Origin: Dugong dugon
Lineage: Eukaryota > Chordata > Mammalia > Sirenia > Dugongidae
Direction of reading: 5' to 3'
DNA: 64,000 nucleotides
Assembly: GCA_030035585.1 (NCBI GenBank)
Contig: CM057461.1
Coordinates: 171,255,624 to 171,319,623, forward strand
Shown: in pieces, positions 47,583-57,935 of the stretch
How the letters are laid out: each line of letters starts with the position of its first letter
How positions within the stretch are numbered: position 1 is the first letter of the stretch
Made by a program: the position numbers and the translations under genes
The notes under the pieces: generated by a model
What the model saw: only the letters and a program-made list of their open reading frames with translations
Told to the model about the DNA's origin: nothing
Database searches by the model: none

Positions 47583-47752
47583 AAACAACAACAACAACAA
47601 CTGCTGTCAAGTTGATTACAACTCATAGCTGACCCTATAGGACAGAGTAGAACTGCCCCATAGGATTTCCAAGGAGCACCTGGTGGATTCAAACTGCCGA
47701 CCTTGTGGTTAGCAGCCATAGCTCTTAACCACTACCCCACCAGGGTTTCCAT
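47583..47752 (-). mobile_element. AfroSINE-type SINE with CAA tail
   Basis: The plus strand starts aacaacaacaacaactgctg (CAA-rich end), then agtagaactgccccatagga, ggttagcagccatagctctt and ccaccagggtttcc. Confidence 0.9.
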
Positions 47753-48019
47753 CCTTGCTTTGGACATGTTGAATTTGAGATGCCTTCAGAAACTTTTGGT
47801 GGTTCAATCGATGCTCTGGAGCTCAGGAGAGAGGTCAGTGCTGCCAGTATTTTGGCTCAAGTTACTTTGGAAGATGGTTATTATCTTCAGATAGTTTTTT
47901 TTTTTTTATCAGAATTTACAAACACACCAATCTTTAATGATCCATAGCTAAGTTCATGTGATCTTGTTCATTATAATCCCTTTTGGAGATGCATTTATCT
48001 TATTCTTTCTGTCTTGGAA
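47753..48019. other. Intergenic, T run near 47898-47909
   Basis: No repeat family or gene recognised apart from a T run. Confidence 0.5.
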
Positions 48020-48318
48020 GAAGTATAGCCAGAATGTTCCTTAGATACAAGGATGGCAAGGCTATGTTTCACATACTTTGGACATGTTTTCAGGAGGGAC
48101 CAGTCCTTGGAGAAGGACATCATGCTTGGTAAATTAGAGGGTCAGCAAAAAAGAGGAAGACCCTCAAAGAGATGGATTGCCACAGTGGCTGCAACAATGG
48201 GCTCAAGCATAACAACAATTGTGAGGATGGTGCAGGACTGGGCAGTGTATTGTTCTGTTGTACGTAGGATCACTATGAGTTGGATCTGGCTCGACAGCAC
48301 CTAACAACAACAACATAA
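48020..48318 (+). mobile_element. 5'-truncated RTE/BovB-type 3' end
   Basis: Encodes LCFTYFGHVFRRDQSLEKDI and the GRPSKRWIATVAATMGSS stretch (48053-48304), then ends gctcgacagcacctaacaac. It abuts the 3' breakpoint of the ERV relic, which suggests that the ERV's missing end was removed here or that the RTE was inserted into it. Confidence 0.9.
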
Positions 48319-48349
48319 GTCCACGGATGGTAGATGTGGCAGAAACATT

Positions 48350-49256
48350 TCATGCAGGGAAGGCAAATCCATATCCAGAGTAAGTTTCTATTCCAATAAG
48401 GACAAAACACTGCTGTTTCCATGAGGGAAGTGGTCCAGTGTAATCAACTTGCCACCAGGTTGCTGGCTGATCACCTTGAGGGATGGTGCCATATCGGGGA
48501 CTCAGTGCTGGTCTCTGCTGCTGGCAGATTGGGCACTCAGCAGTGGCTGTCACCAAGTCAGCCTTGGTGAGTGGAAGTTCATGCTGCCGGGCCCATGCAT
48601 AACCTTCATTCCTGCCACCATGGTCACTTTGTCCATAAGCCCATTGAGCAATGACAGGAGTAGCTGGGGAAAGAGGATGACTGGTTTTCACAGAACGCGT
48701 CATCCTATCTACTTGATTGTTAAAATCATCCTCTGCTGAGGTCACCTTTTGGTGAGCATTCACATGAGACACAAATATTTTCACTTCTTTGGCCCAGTCA
48801 GAGAGGTCTATCCACATGCGTCTTCCCCATAAATCCTTGTCTCCAATTTTCCAATCATGTTCCTTCCAAGTCCCTGACCAACCAGCCAAACCATTGGCCA
48901 CTGCCCACGAATCAGTATACAGTCACGCATCTGGCCATTTCTCCTTCCAAGCACAGTGAACAACCAGGTGTACTGCTTGAAGTTCTGCCCATTGAGAGGA
49001 TTTCCCTTCACCACTGTCCTTCAGGGGGGTCCTAGAAAGAGGCTTAGTGCTGCTGCTGTCCACTTCCAAGTGGTGCCTGCATATTGTGCAGAACCATCTG
49101 TAAACCAGGTAAGAGTTTTCTCTTCTTTAGTCAACTCATTATAAGGAATCCCCATGAGGCCACAGGTGCAGACTGGAAGATGGAAAATGTGACAGGAGTG
49201 GAGCCCATGGGCATTTGGGTCACTTCCTCATGCAACTTACTTGTGCCTTTGAGTGC
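48350..49256 (-). pseudogene. ERV RNase H and partial integrase remnant
   Basis: RNase H starts near 49110 with a WFTDGSA-type block, and a TDSWA block lies near 48905 next to an in-frame stop. The 48350-48901 frame continues with HVNAHQ, the integrase HHCC zinc-binding region ending CPICQQ, and the first catalytic Asp in QVDYTGPLP. The rest of the DDE core is missing because the element ends at about 48319. The RNase H part and the integrase N terminus are the best preserved pieces. Confidence 0.88.
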
Positions 49257-49259
49257 TGC

Positions 49260-50460
49260 TCAGGCCCAATCTCGAATATACCACTTCCATTTAATGATGG
49301 AGTGCTGCTGTGCACGTCCAACTTTATGACTCTGTGGGTCCGACAACACCCAGTTCATGATGGGAAGCTCAGGCCTCAGGGTGACTTGGTGTCTCCTGGT
49401 TAAGCATTCAGTCTCTACTAAGGCCCAGTAACAAGCCAAAAGTTGTTTCTCAAAAGGAGAGTAGTTACCTGCAGCGGATGGCAGAGCTTTGCTCCAAAAT
49501 CCTAAGGGTCTGCGCAGTGTTTCACCAATAGGGGCCTGCCAAAGACACCAAACAGCATCTCTATCTGCCACTGACACTTCAAGCACCATTGGATCAGCTG
49601 GATCATACAGTCCAAGTGACAGAGCAGCTTGCACAGCAGCCTGAACCTGTTGCAGAGCCTTCTTTTGTTCTGGTCCCCACTCAAAACTAGCAGCTTTTCA
49701 AGTCACTTGATAAATAGGCCAGAATAGCACACCCAAATGAGGAATATGTTGCCTCCAAAATCCAAAGACATGACTCACACCACTGGATCCCTAGAAATTT
49801 CACTGAAGTGGAAAGTGCTTGAATTTTTGTGGGATTGATTTCCCACCCTCTAGCATGCAAATGTTTTACCAATAAGTCCGGAGTCATTGACACTTCTTCC
49901 TTACTAGGTCCAATCAGCATAAAGTCATCAGCGTAATGGACCAGTGTGATGTCTTCTCAAGGGAAAGGCAATCAAGGTCCCTGTGGACTAAATTATGACA
50001 TGGGGCTGGAGAGTTGATGTAACTCTGAGGTAGGCAAGTGAAGGTGTACTGCTGGCCTTGCCAGCTGAAGGCAAACTGCTTCTGGTGGTCCTTTGAAACA
50101 ACTATGGAGAAAAAAGCATTAGCCAGATCAATAGCTGCATACCAGGTACCAGGAGATGTATTAATTTTCTCAAGCAGTGAAACTACATCTGGAACAGCAG
50201 CTGCAATTGGAGTCACCACCTGGTTAAGCTTTCAGTAATCTACGGTCATTCTCCAAGATTCATCTGTTTTTTGCACAGGCCAAATAAGCGAGTTGAATGG
50301 GGATATGGTGGGAATCACCACCCCTGCATCCTTCAAGTCCTTGATGGTGGCAGTAATCTCTGCAATCCCTCCAGGAATGCAGTATTGCTTTTGGTTTACT
50401 ATTTTCCTAGGTAGGGGCAGTTCTAAGGGCTTCCACTTGGCTTTTCCTACCGTAATAGCC
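49260..50460 (-). pseudogene. ERV reverse transcriptase remnant
   Basis: Motif [13 protein letters not shown] (ORF 49914-50219) is followed by LPQSYINSP, where the usual Gly of the LPQG motif is Ser. The catalytic box HYADD can be read around 49926-49950, but a frame change lies between these motifs. The downstream piece 49687-49920 covers the palm/thumb (LGIQW), and 49260-49634 covers the connection region. At least three breaks. Reverse transcriptase copies the viral RNA into DNA. Confidence 0.9.
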
Positions 50461-50466
50461 CTTACT

Positions 50467-50847
50467 CTATTTGTCAGGGATCCAATGTGGGGGTTCTACC
50501 GTTGCTAGTATATCTATTCCAAGTATGCATTCTGGAACTGGGGAAATCAGTACAGGATGGGTTTGGGGACTCACTGGACCTACTGTGAGATGGACACGAG
50601 CCAAGACTCCATTAATAACCTGACCTCCATATGCCTCCACTCTGACTGGTGGGCCACAGTGATGTTCTGGGTCTCCTGGAATTAACATCAGTTCATAGCC
50701 AGTATCCAGTAATCCCCAGAAAGTCTGATTATTTCCTTTTCCCCAGTGAACAGTCACTCTCGTAAAAGGCCATAAATCCCTTTGGGGAAGGCTGTGAGAA
50801 AGATTAAGAGTAAAAACTTTTGGCAGTGTATTGGAGTCCTTCCTCAA
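50467..50847 (-). pseudogene. ERV retropepsin (protease) remnant
   Basis: The active-site block reads LLDTGYELMLIPG. The flap-side region INGVLARVHLTVG and the C-terminal CILGIDIL follow, which match the aspartic retropepsin fold. The canonical T-G after the catalytic Asp is present and is followed by Tyr in place of the usual Ser/Ala. The frame ends near the start of the reverse transcriptase. Confidence 0.85.
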
Positions 50848-50865
50848 GGGGACCCGGCCTCCCCT

Positions 50866-51990
50866 TCATTCAAAGGGTTGAGGGTCTTTAAACTCGCTCA
50901 CATCTGGGAATTGATTGAGGGACTGTGACTCTGTATTCTGGTGATTCGAGTTAGACTGCTGTTCACCTGACCTAGAATTCATCCATTTGTACAGATCAAG
51001 TAAATGTTTAGTAGATTTCCTGTCTACTTCACTCCTGGGGACACCATGACTAAGTAGCCAATGCCTTAAGTCCATACGAGTCAGACTATTCTGATTACTG
51101 CTTTGACTCCTCTGTCCAGTACTGTAACCACGCCCACCTTGTCTTTGTTGATTGAGTGCAGCCACTTGGCCCCAACTACCATGAGGTCCAATCAGCCTCA
51201 CTGTAGTTAGGTGTCTTAATTCAGTTAGGGAAGTTCCCACTGTCAAATCTGACTTACATAAGATAACAATCACAACAGTCTTCAAGGATACTGGAGCTCC
51301 CTTCACAACTTTGTTCCTCGCAGTTGTGGTAAAAGGTGTGCCCTCTGGGCACTTCATGTGTGGTTCTGTGAGTCTAACTTGGTAAATCCACTCTAGCATG
51401 CCAATTTCCCTAAGCCTTTGGATACCTTCTTCTACAGTATACCAAGGCAAGTCTGGTACTTCAACTTGATTTAGTGTAGGCTACCTCATAATCCATGCTT
51501 CAGCAACCCAACCAAATAAACTATTAGATCCTTTCCTAACTTCTCTAGCTGAAACATTGAATGGACATTCTGTGCTTAGTGGACTCGTATCAATAAACTC
51601 AGACTGATCCATCTTTATGTTCCTTGCACCATTATCCCACATCCTTCATAGCCATTCCCACACATATTCCCTAGGTTTCTGTTTGTACATATTAGAAAAG
51701 TCAAGTAGTTCTTTTGGAGTGTAGCATACCTCCTCCTGGGTCACACTTTGTACTTCACCTTTTGGGGCTCGCTGGGACTTAAGCCTGGGTATAGATTTAG
51801 AAGGCAGACTCAGTAGTATGGAATTGTTTTGGGAACATTCAGCATTGTCTTGTAAAGACTCTGCCTCATGCGATGCCCCAGGCAATGACTCAGGCAAGGG
51901 CTCTTTAGAGGCAGCTGGGCTAGGGCTAATCGCATTAGACGGGAGTGGAGGGGCTAGAGGTTTTTCTGTGCAGGGTGGTTTAGCAGACAA
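50866..51990 (-). pseudogene. ERV gag remnant
   Basis: Two minus-strand open pieces, 51646-51990 (Pro/Ser-rich, matrix-side-like) and 50866-51450 (capsid C-terminal side followed by a Gln/Ser-rich stretch such as NQQRQGGRGYSTGQRS). They are separated by stops or shifts near 51480-51640. No zinc knuckle is seen, as is typical of some ERV-L gag proteins. Gag normally builds the viral core; this copy is broken. Confidence 0.65.
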
Positions 51991-52634
51991 ACATGAAGTA
52001 ATCTCTTCAGATGGGACTGGTTCTGCTGGCAGGAGTGATTCAATGGAATTTAGGGGCTCAGTGTCGCCAGCTTCCTGATTATCTGCCCATATGTCCCCAT
52101 CCTAAATTTCAGCATCCCATTTCTTCCCAATCAATGCCCTTACTTTAATTTCAGACACCTCTTGAAGTTGGCAATTGAGCTGGCATTGTCATTCAGCCAC
52201 TCTTACAATAAGACTCGGTTTGGTTTTTGGCAATTTCAGCTCTGTTACTACAAGAAATAAGGTTTTCTTTCAAAGCACAAGTGGAAGCCTTGAGGTCATG
52301 TATGCGGCACTTGAGCTTTGACTCTGAAGCCCTGAGCGCATCTCTTTCTTTTACCAGTTTGTCTAGTGAAAGTAGGACAAACCGACCAGCTTCCTTTTAC
52401 TCCTCATTCTGACAAAGCTGTAGAAAGATATTACACATGTGTTTACCCTGAGCCTCACCTTTCACCAATACCTGATCTACTGGTGGTGATATTTTGCGTA
52501 TTTGTATCGCCACCTCACTCCATGGACCAGCAGATGCCTTCTTTACTGTGGGAATCAGAGTCATCAACATCTTTAAGACTCACCAGACTTGAGAACCAAT
52601 TTAGAAAACTCATTCTTACAATTTTGTTTCTCTA

Positions 52635-52652
52635 GAACCACTCTGGGTACCA
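52635..52652 (-). other. Retroviral primer-binding site, tRNA-Leu-like
   Basis: On the minus strand, two bases after the LTR, tggtaccagag-like sequence is found (the plus strand reads gaaccactctgggtacca). It begins TGGTACC and resembles the complement of the tRNA-Leu(UAA) 3' end, with mismatches. A PBS at exactly this place confirms the orientation and the LTR boundary. Confidence 0.75.
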
Positions 52653-52654
52653 AA

Positions 52655-52707
52655 TGTCTTAGGCTGGGTTCTCTAGAGAAGCAAAACCAGTAAAGTGTAC
52701 AAATATT

Positions 52708-52741
<34 letters not shown>

Positions 52742-53160
52742 TTTATATCAAGGAAATTGATATAAATTGATTGTAGAGGCTAGAACGTCCCAAGTCTGTG
52801 GATCAGGGTAGAGGCCTCCCCCAAGTCACTCAGCCGCAGAAGCTGGCAAGCCCAAGATTGGTAGATCAGAGAGCAGGGCTCCCGCTCACAGGCTGTGAAG
52901 ATTGATGAATCCCAAGTTCGGCAGATAAGCTGACAGCTCAAGTCCCAAGACAAAGAGATGAGATGACAGGAGGCAGCCGCAGGAGCCAGAGTGAGCAAAA
53001 AGCCAGAACATCTGCTTATATTCAGATGCAGGCCACACCCCCAAGGAAACTCCCTTTCATCTGATTGGCTAGTCACAGTATATGCAATCATGGGAGTGAT
53101 CACATATAAACACTGAGAATCATGGCCCAGCCAAGTTGACACACTATCTTTACCATCACA
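52655..53160 (-). repeat. 5' LTR of the ERV-L-like element
   Basis: 506 bp with TG/CA ends: the plus strand begins tgtcttaggctgggttctct and ends ctttaccatcaca. It contains a (TA)n followed by (GA)n stretch at about 52707-52740, as in MLT2-like LTRs, where the polyadenylation region lies. In element orientation it starts with tgtgatggtaaagatag. Confidence 0.85.
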
Positions 53161-53221
53161 GTAAATATCATCTGATACCTGATACTTGATAAGGTTTCAG
53201 CTCAAAGAAAAGAGTAACAAT

Positions 53222-53432
53222 CTGAGCCCTGGTGGTGTGAATAGTTAAGAGCTCAGTTGCTAACTGAAAGTTTGGTGGTTGGAACCCACCCAGTGGCTCT
53301 GTGGGAGAAAGACCTGGCTACCTGCTCCTGTAAAGATTACAGCCAAGAAAACACTATGGGGCAATTCTACTCTGTCACGCAGAGTTGTCATGAGTCAGAA
53401 TTGACTCCATGCACCCAACATCAACAACGAAA
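53222..53432 (+). mobile_element. AfroSINE-type SINE, long body with RTE-like tail
   Basis: tgagccctggtggtgtgaat, then aagacctggctacctgctcc, tgtaaagattacagccaaga and gcacccaacatcaacaac. It lies just beyond the ERV LTR. Confidence 0.88.
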
Positions 53433-53449
53433 AAGAATGGAAAAAGGTC

Positions 53450-53815
53450 CCTAGATGGTGAAAACTGTTTACACTTAGTTGCTAATATGAATGTTAAGCC
53501 CACCGAGCTTAGAAAAGGCCTGACCATCTGTTTCCATTAAGATTAAAAACACCAAACTAAATCCGTTGCCGTCAAGTCAATTCTGACTCATAGCAACCCA
53601 ACTGGACAGAGTAGAAGTGCCCCATAGGGTTTCCAAGGAGTGGCTGGTGGATTCAAACTGCCAACCTTTTGGTTAGCAGCCAAACTCTTAACCACTTCCC
53701 ACCAAGCCTCCTCCATTAAGATTAGAGCCAAGAAAACCCTACAGAGCCGTTCTACTCTGTAACACATGGAGTAGCCATGAGTCTGAACAGCAACTGTCAA
53801 CAACAATAATAGAGG
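53450..53815 (+). mobile_element. SINE split by a second SINE (outer copy)
   Basis: Outer plus-strand SINE: left part 53450-53545 ends tttccattaagatta, and right part 53712-53815 resumes tccattaagattagagccaa to aactgtcaacaacaataata. The repeated tccattaagatta is the target-site duplication of the inner copy. Confidence 0.88.
53546..53711 (-). mobile_element. SINE inserted into another SINE (inner copy)
   Basis: Minus-strand short-body SINE (plus strand aaaacaccaaactaaatccg, gccccatagggtttccaagg, ttggttagcagccaaactct, then accaagcctcc). It is flanked by a perfect 13-bp duplication, tccattaagatta at 53533-53545 and 53712-53724, so this copy is relatively young. Confidence 0.92.
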
Positions 53816-53904
53816 ATAGAATCAGCTTCTTAGAAGCATTCAGGCCAAGTAGAAATCAGCTGTTAAGAGTTATAGAATATTCATCAATAATTAAAGAATA
53901 TTAA

Positions 53905-54892
53905 GCAGAGAATACCAGGAAGATGTTTACCTGTGTTTTATTGACTGTGCAAACAGAACAAGGGGATACTGCGTGGTTTGAAGTCAGGAATGGTGTGCAT
54001 CAGGGTTGTATCCTTTCACCACACTTATTCAATCTGTATGCTGAGCAAATAATCCAAGAAGCTGGACTATATGAAGAAGAATGTGCCATCAGGTTTGGAG
54101 GAAGACTTATTAACAACCTGTGATACGCAGATGACACAACCTTGTTTGCTGAAAGTGAAGAGGACTGGAAGCACTTACTGATGAAGACCAAAGACTACAG
54201 CTTTCAGTATGGATTACACCTCAACATAAAGAAAACAAAAATCCTCACAAATGGACCAATAAGCAACATCATGATAAACAGAAAATATTGAAGTGGTCAA
54301 GGATTTCATTTTACTTGGATCCACAGTCAACACCAATGGAAGCAGTAGTCAAGAAATCAAACGACGTATTGCATTGGGCAAATCTTTTGCAAAAGACCTC
54401 TTTAAAGTGTTAAAAAACAAAGATGTCACTCTGAGGACTAAGGCGCACCTGATCCAAGCCATGGTATTTTCAATCGCCTCATATGCATGTGAAAGCTGGC
54501 CAATGAATAAAGAAGACTGAAGAAAAATTGATGACTTTGAATTACGGTATTGGTTAAGAATATTTAATACATCATACCATGGACTGCCAGAAGAGTGAAC
54601 AAATCTGTACTGGAAGAAGAACAGCCAGAAAGCTTCTTAGAAGGGAGGATGGTGAGACTTTGTCTCACATACTTTGAACATGTTATCAGCAGGGACCAAT
54701 ACTGCGAGAAGGACATTGTACTGGGTAAAGTAGAGGGTCAGCGAAAAGGGGAAGTCCCTCAGTGAGATGGACTGACACAGCAGCTACAACAATGGCCTCA
54801 AGCATAGCAACAATTACGAGGATGAAGCAGGACTGGGCACTATTTCATTCTATTGTAGATAGAACCTACTCGACAGCACCTAACAACAACAA
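53905..54892 (+). mobile_element. RTE/BovB-type LINE, 3' third
   Basis: Reverse transcriptase block (TAWFEVRNGVHQGCILSPHL, followed by the YADD box after a stop near 54121), then the LLGSTVNTNGSSSQEIKR and YACESWPMNKED pieces (54293-54520), and the 3' end ctcgacagcacctaacaaca. It is more complete than the other copies, but several stops and shifts disable it. Confidence 0.92.
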
Positions 54893-54912
54893 TGAAAGAA
54901 TGAAACTTACCT

Positions 54913-55426
54913 TGTATTTTAGTAATGCAGTGCTGCTATAACAGAAATACCACAAGTGGATGGCTTTAATGAAGAGAAATTTATTCCCTCACAGTCTAGT
55001 AGGCTACAAGTGCAAATTCAGGGGGTCAGCTCCAGGGAAGTTTTTCTCTCTCTATCAGCTCTGGAGAAAGGTCCTTGTCAGCAGCCTTCCCCTGGTCAAG
55101 GAGCTTCTCAGTGCAGGGATCCTGGGTCCAAAGGATGTGCTATTCTCCTGGCTCTTGTTTCTTGGTGGTAAGGGGTCCCCCTGTCTCTCTGCTGGCTTCT
55201 CTCTTTTATAGCTCAAAAGAGATTGGCTTAAGTTGTAGATTAATCTTGTAGATTGAGTCTACATAACTGCCACTAATCCCATCTCATTAACATGATAGAG
55301 ATAGGATTTACAATACATAGGAAAATCACATCAAATGACAAAATTGTGAAAAATCACACAGTACTGCTAATCATGACTTAGTCAAATTGACAGATATTTT
55401 TGGGAGACATAATTCAATCCATGACA
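54913..55426 (-). mobile_element. Solo LTR, ERVL/MaLR-like
   Basis: Minus-strand copy of the LTR at 20766-21260: the plus strand begins tgtattttagtaatgcagtg, then accacaagtggatggcttta, and ends aattcaatccatgaca. No clear target-site duplication is seen, and the end sequences are partly decayed. It follows the RTE at 54892 by about 20 bp. Confidence 0.85.
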
Positions 55427-55659
55427 TCTTGTTTGTTTTTACCGTTGCTTTTCTAGTATAGCCTGAATCTTCATTTATGAAGTATCTTCTAGAAGAATGA
55501 TGAAAATTTAAGGATACTTCTCCTTGGTCTCCTCATTTAGATGGCATGTGTGCAAATTTCTCTACTTGCTTTCATCATCTATTTGCCAGTCTGTTTTTAC
55601 ATTTCTTAAAAAAATTATGGAAAATATCATAAGCATATCTCAACATCTTAACATATCTT

Positions 55660-56345
55660 TAGATTCTATACAGAATCTCTAAATTTATTGTTACAAATGT
55701 GAGGCAAACATAGTCTCTATTCAGCTGGAGCAATAGAGAAAGAAGGAGAGTGGGGAATAGGAGGGGGAAATGGAATGTGAGGCTAATTGCTTCAATAAAC
55801 AAATTCCTCCTTGGACCAGAAGAATTGGATGGTGCCTGGCTACCATCACCAAACATTTTGATAAAAAATTCTATAGAAGAATCCTGATCAAAAGGGGGAA
55901 AATTCAGAACAGAATTTAAAATTCTAATGGAATCCAGATTTTCTGGAGCCATGGAGACTGGGTGAACCCTTGAAATTATTGTTCTGAGATAATCTTTAAA
56001 CCTTAAAAGAAAAATATCCCCTGAGGTCTTCTCAAGACCAAACAATAGTTTAGCTTAACTAGTAAAGAGTGTCTGCCTTGAGCATTATGCTGTTTTAAGA
56101 TCTATCTATATGGGATTAGATTGATAACAGTAGCTCAAAAGATTAGGTAAGAACCTTAGGGGGCAGTGAGTTTATGTTAATGAGGGAGGAACAACTCAGA
56201 AAAGGAGGGTGAGAATGGTTGCACAACTTGAAGAGTGGAATCAGTGTCACTGAATTGTATATGTAGAAACTGTTGAACTGGTGTATGTTTTGCTGTGTAT
56301 ATTCTCAACAAGAAAAAAATAAATAACAAATTACTTAAAAAATAC
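55660..56345 (+). mobile_element. 5'-truncated L1 3' end
   Basis: Plus-strand L1 3'UTR: ccttggaccagaagaattgg, then cctgaggtcttctcaagacc, gaattgtatatgtagaaact and gtgtatgttttgctgtgtat, ending in an A-rich tail (caagaaaaaaataaataaca). The minus copy at 61555-61985 matches its end. Confidence 0.85.
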
Positions 56346-56717
56346 ACATATAAAAAGTTATATTGACAAACATGCAGGTGCTAAGACCAACTATGACAAC
56401 AAATTAAATGCCAAATCTGATGACCTTTGTGCTGTTTGATAGCAAATAAGGCTTTTGTTCAAAAACTGCTTCCTCACAAACCAGAAAGTGGACAGCACAA
56501 TTGTAAAGAAAGAGGTTTAGGTCTGGGAAGGCCACCAAAAGACGTAATGGGATGCAGAGTGGGGATGATGGACGTGGGTTAAACTGGGTTGAATGTGAGG
56601 ACTTCAAGCTCAGTGCATGGAGAAATCACCACAAAACTGGGAAAGTACATGATATCCTAGAACTGTGAGTGAAAAAAGTCTTGCAAAGACTGGCAAATCT
56701 TGCAACTTCTTTCTCTG

Positions 56718-56900
56718 GAATGTTGTTGTTGTTGTTAGGCCCCGTCAAGTCAGTTCCGATCCTTTGTACAACAGAACGAAACACTGCCTGGTCCTGCGCC
56801 ATCTTCACAATCGTTGCTATGTTTGAGCCCATTGTTGTAGCCACTGTGTCAATCCATCTCGTTGAGGGTCTTCCTCTTTTTCACTGACCCTCTACTATTC
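56718..56900 (-). mobile_element. 5'-truncated RTE/BovB-type 3' end
   Basis: The plus strand starts atgttgttgttgttgttagg (tail complement), then acactgcctggtcctgcgcc, tgagcccattgttgtagcca and gggtcttcctctttttcac. Confidence 0.9.
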
Positions 56901-57054
56901 CTCTGGAATAAGAACAAGAAATAGGAAATGTACTTTCACACTATTAAAACACCACAGTTACAATAATAATCTTTTAAGAATGAATGAACCAGCATTTTTT
57001 TAGGTTATAAACAACTGAAAGCATCAACAGTCATCCCTTTATTTTCTTTAGGGC

Positions 57055-57205
57055 CAGGTGGTTCAAATGGTCAACACCCTTCACTGCTAAACAAAAGGTT
57101 GGGGGTTTAAGTCCACTCAGAGGCACCTCGGACGAAAGCCCTGGTGATCTTGTTCTAAAAAAATCAACCATTAAAAACCTTATGAAGCACAGCTCTACTC
57201 TGACA
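57055..57205 (+). mobile_element. SINE, long-body type, diverged
   Basis: ccaggtggttcaaatggtca, then gctaaacaaaaggttggggg, cggacgaaagccctggtgat and aaaaatcaaccattaaaaa. The tail is lost. Confidence 0.8.
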
Positions 57206-57754
57206 TTAATATAGCATTATAGCAATATTTGTATGGTTTGTACGGTTAGCTATACAATATTATAATGTTAGTTATTGAGGCACACATTAGCACTGTGGAT
57301 AGGAGTTTTGGAGAAATTACATGAGATGCTTTTTAAACATAAGGTACATCCACCTCTTATTCAATAACTCATGCAATTTTAAGCTGGAAATGACTAAGGA
57401 AGCAGGTGTGGTAGAATTTTTGAAGAGCAGTATGGTCACACTTAATATGCACCCAAATCCACCACATCTGCTAAAAGAGGTTTAGTTCTTAATCAAAATT
57501 TTATTTTGAATGGAAACAGCTTTTCCTACCAGCCAGGGAAAATCCAAGGTCATATGCTTGGAAATAGTGAGAGTGACCTTCATTTTAGGAACCAATAAAA
57601 GAAACAATCTCAGGTGGAATTTGCACTAATATAAACCACAGGAAATATTAAAAAAAGAAAAGAAAGAAAGAAATCCAGAACCAGAACATTGCTCTGGGGG
57701 ATGGATTGATATGTGAGAATTTTGGGGGGAAAATTTTATTTCTTCGTGATTATA

Positions 57755-57935
57755 AGTTATACAGGTGTGTTGGAAGTTCAAGTCCACCCAGAGGTGCCTC
57801 AAAAGAAAGGCCTGGTGATCTACTTCTCTCCCAAAAATCAGCCATTGAAAGCCCTATGGAACACAGCTCTACTCTGACACACATGAGGTTGCCAGGAGTC
57901 AGAGTTGACTCAATAGCAACTGGTTAAGTTTTATA
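57755..57935 (+). mobile_element. SINE, long-body type, head truncated
   Basis: gttcaagtccacccagaggt, then aaaggcctggtgatctactt, aatcagccattgaaagccct and gactcaatagcaactggtt. Confidence 0.85.

Larger units (their letters stand above)
48319..53160 (-). mobile_element. Class III (ERV-L-like) endogenous retrovirus, 3'-truncated and inactive
   Basis: Read on the minus strand the order is LTR (52655-53160), two spacer bases, primer-binding site (52635-52652), a leader, gag remnants, protease, reverse transcriptase, RNase H, and integrase that stops at 48350, followed by an unrelated RTE. No second LTR, envelope or dUTPase remnant is seen. Every coding region has stops or frameshifts. The LTR form (TGTGATGG... 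start, atatata/gagaga A-rich region near its end) resembles MLT2-like ERVL LTRs, and the PBS resembles a tRNA-Leu type. Class I membership is possible but less supported. Confidence 0.85.

Noticed and set aside
52227..52635. Plus-strand open frames within the ERV region
   Set aside because: They are antisense shadows of gag and leader sequence; the element is coded on the minus strand.
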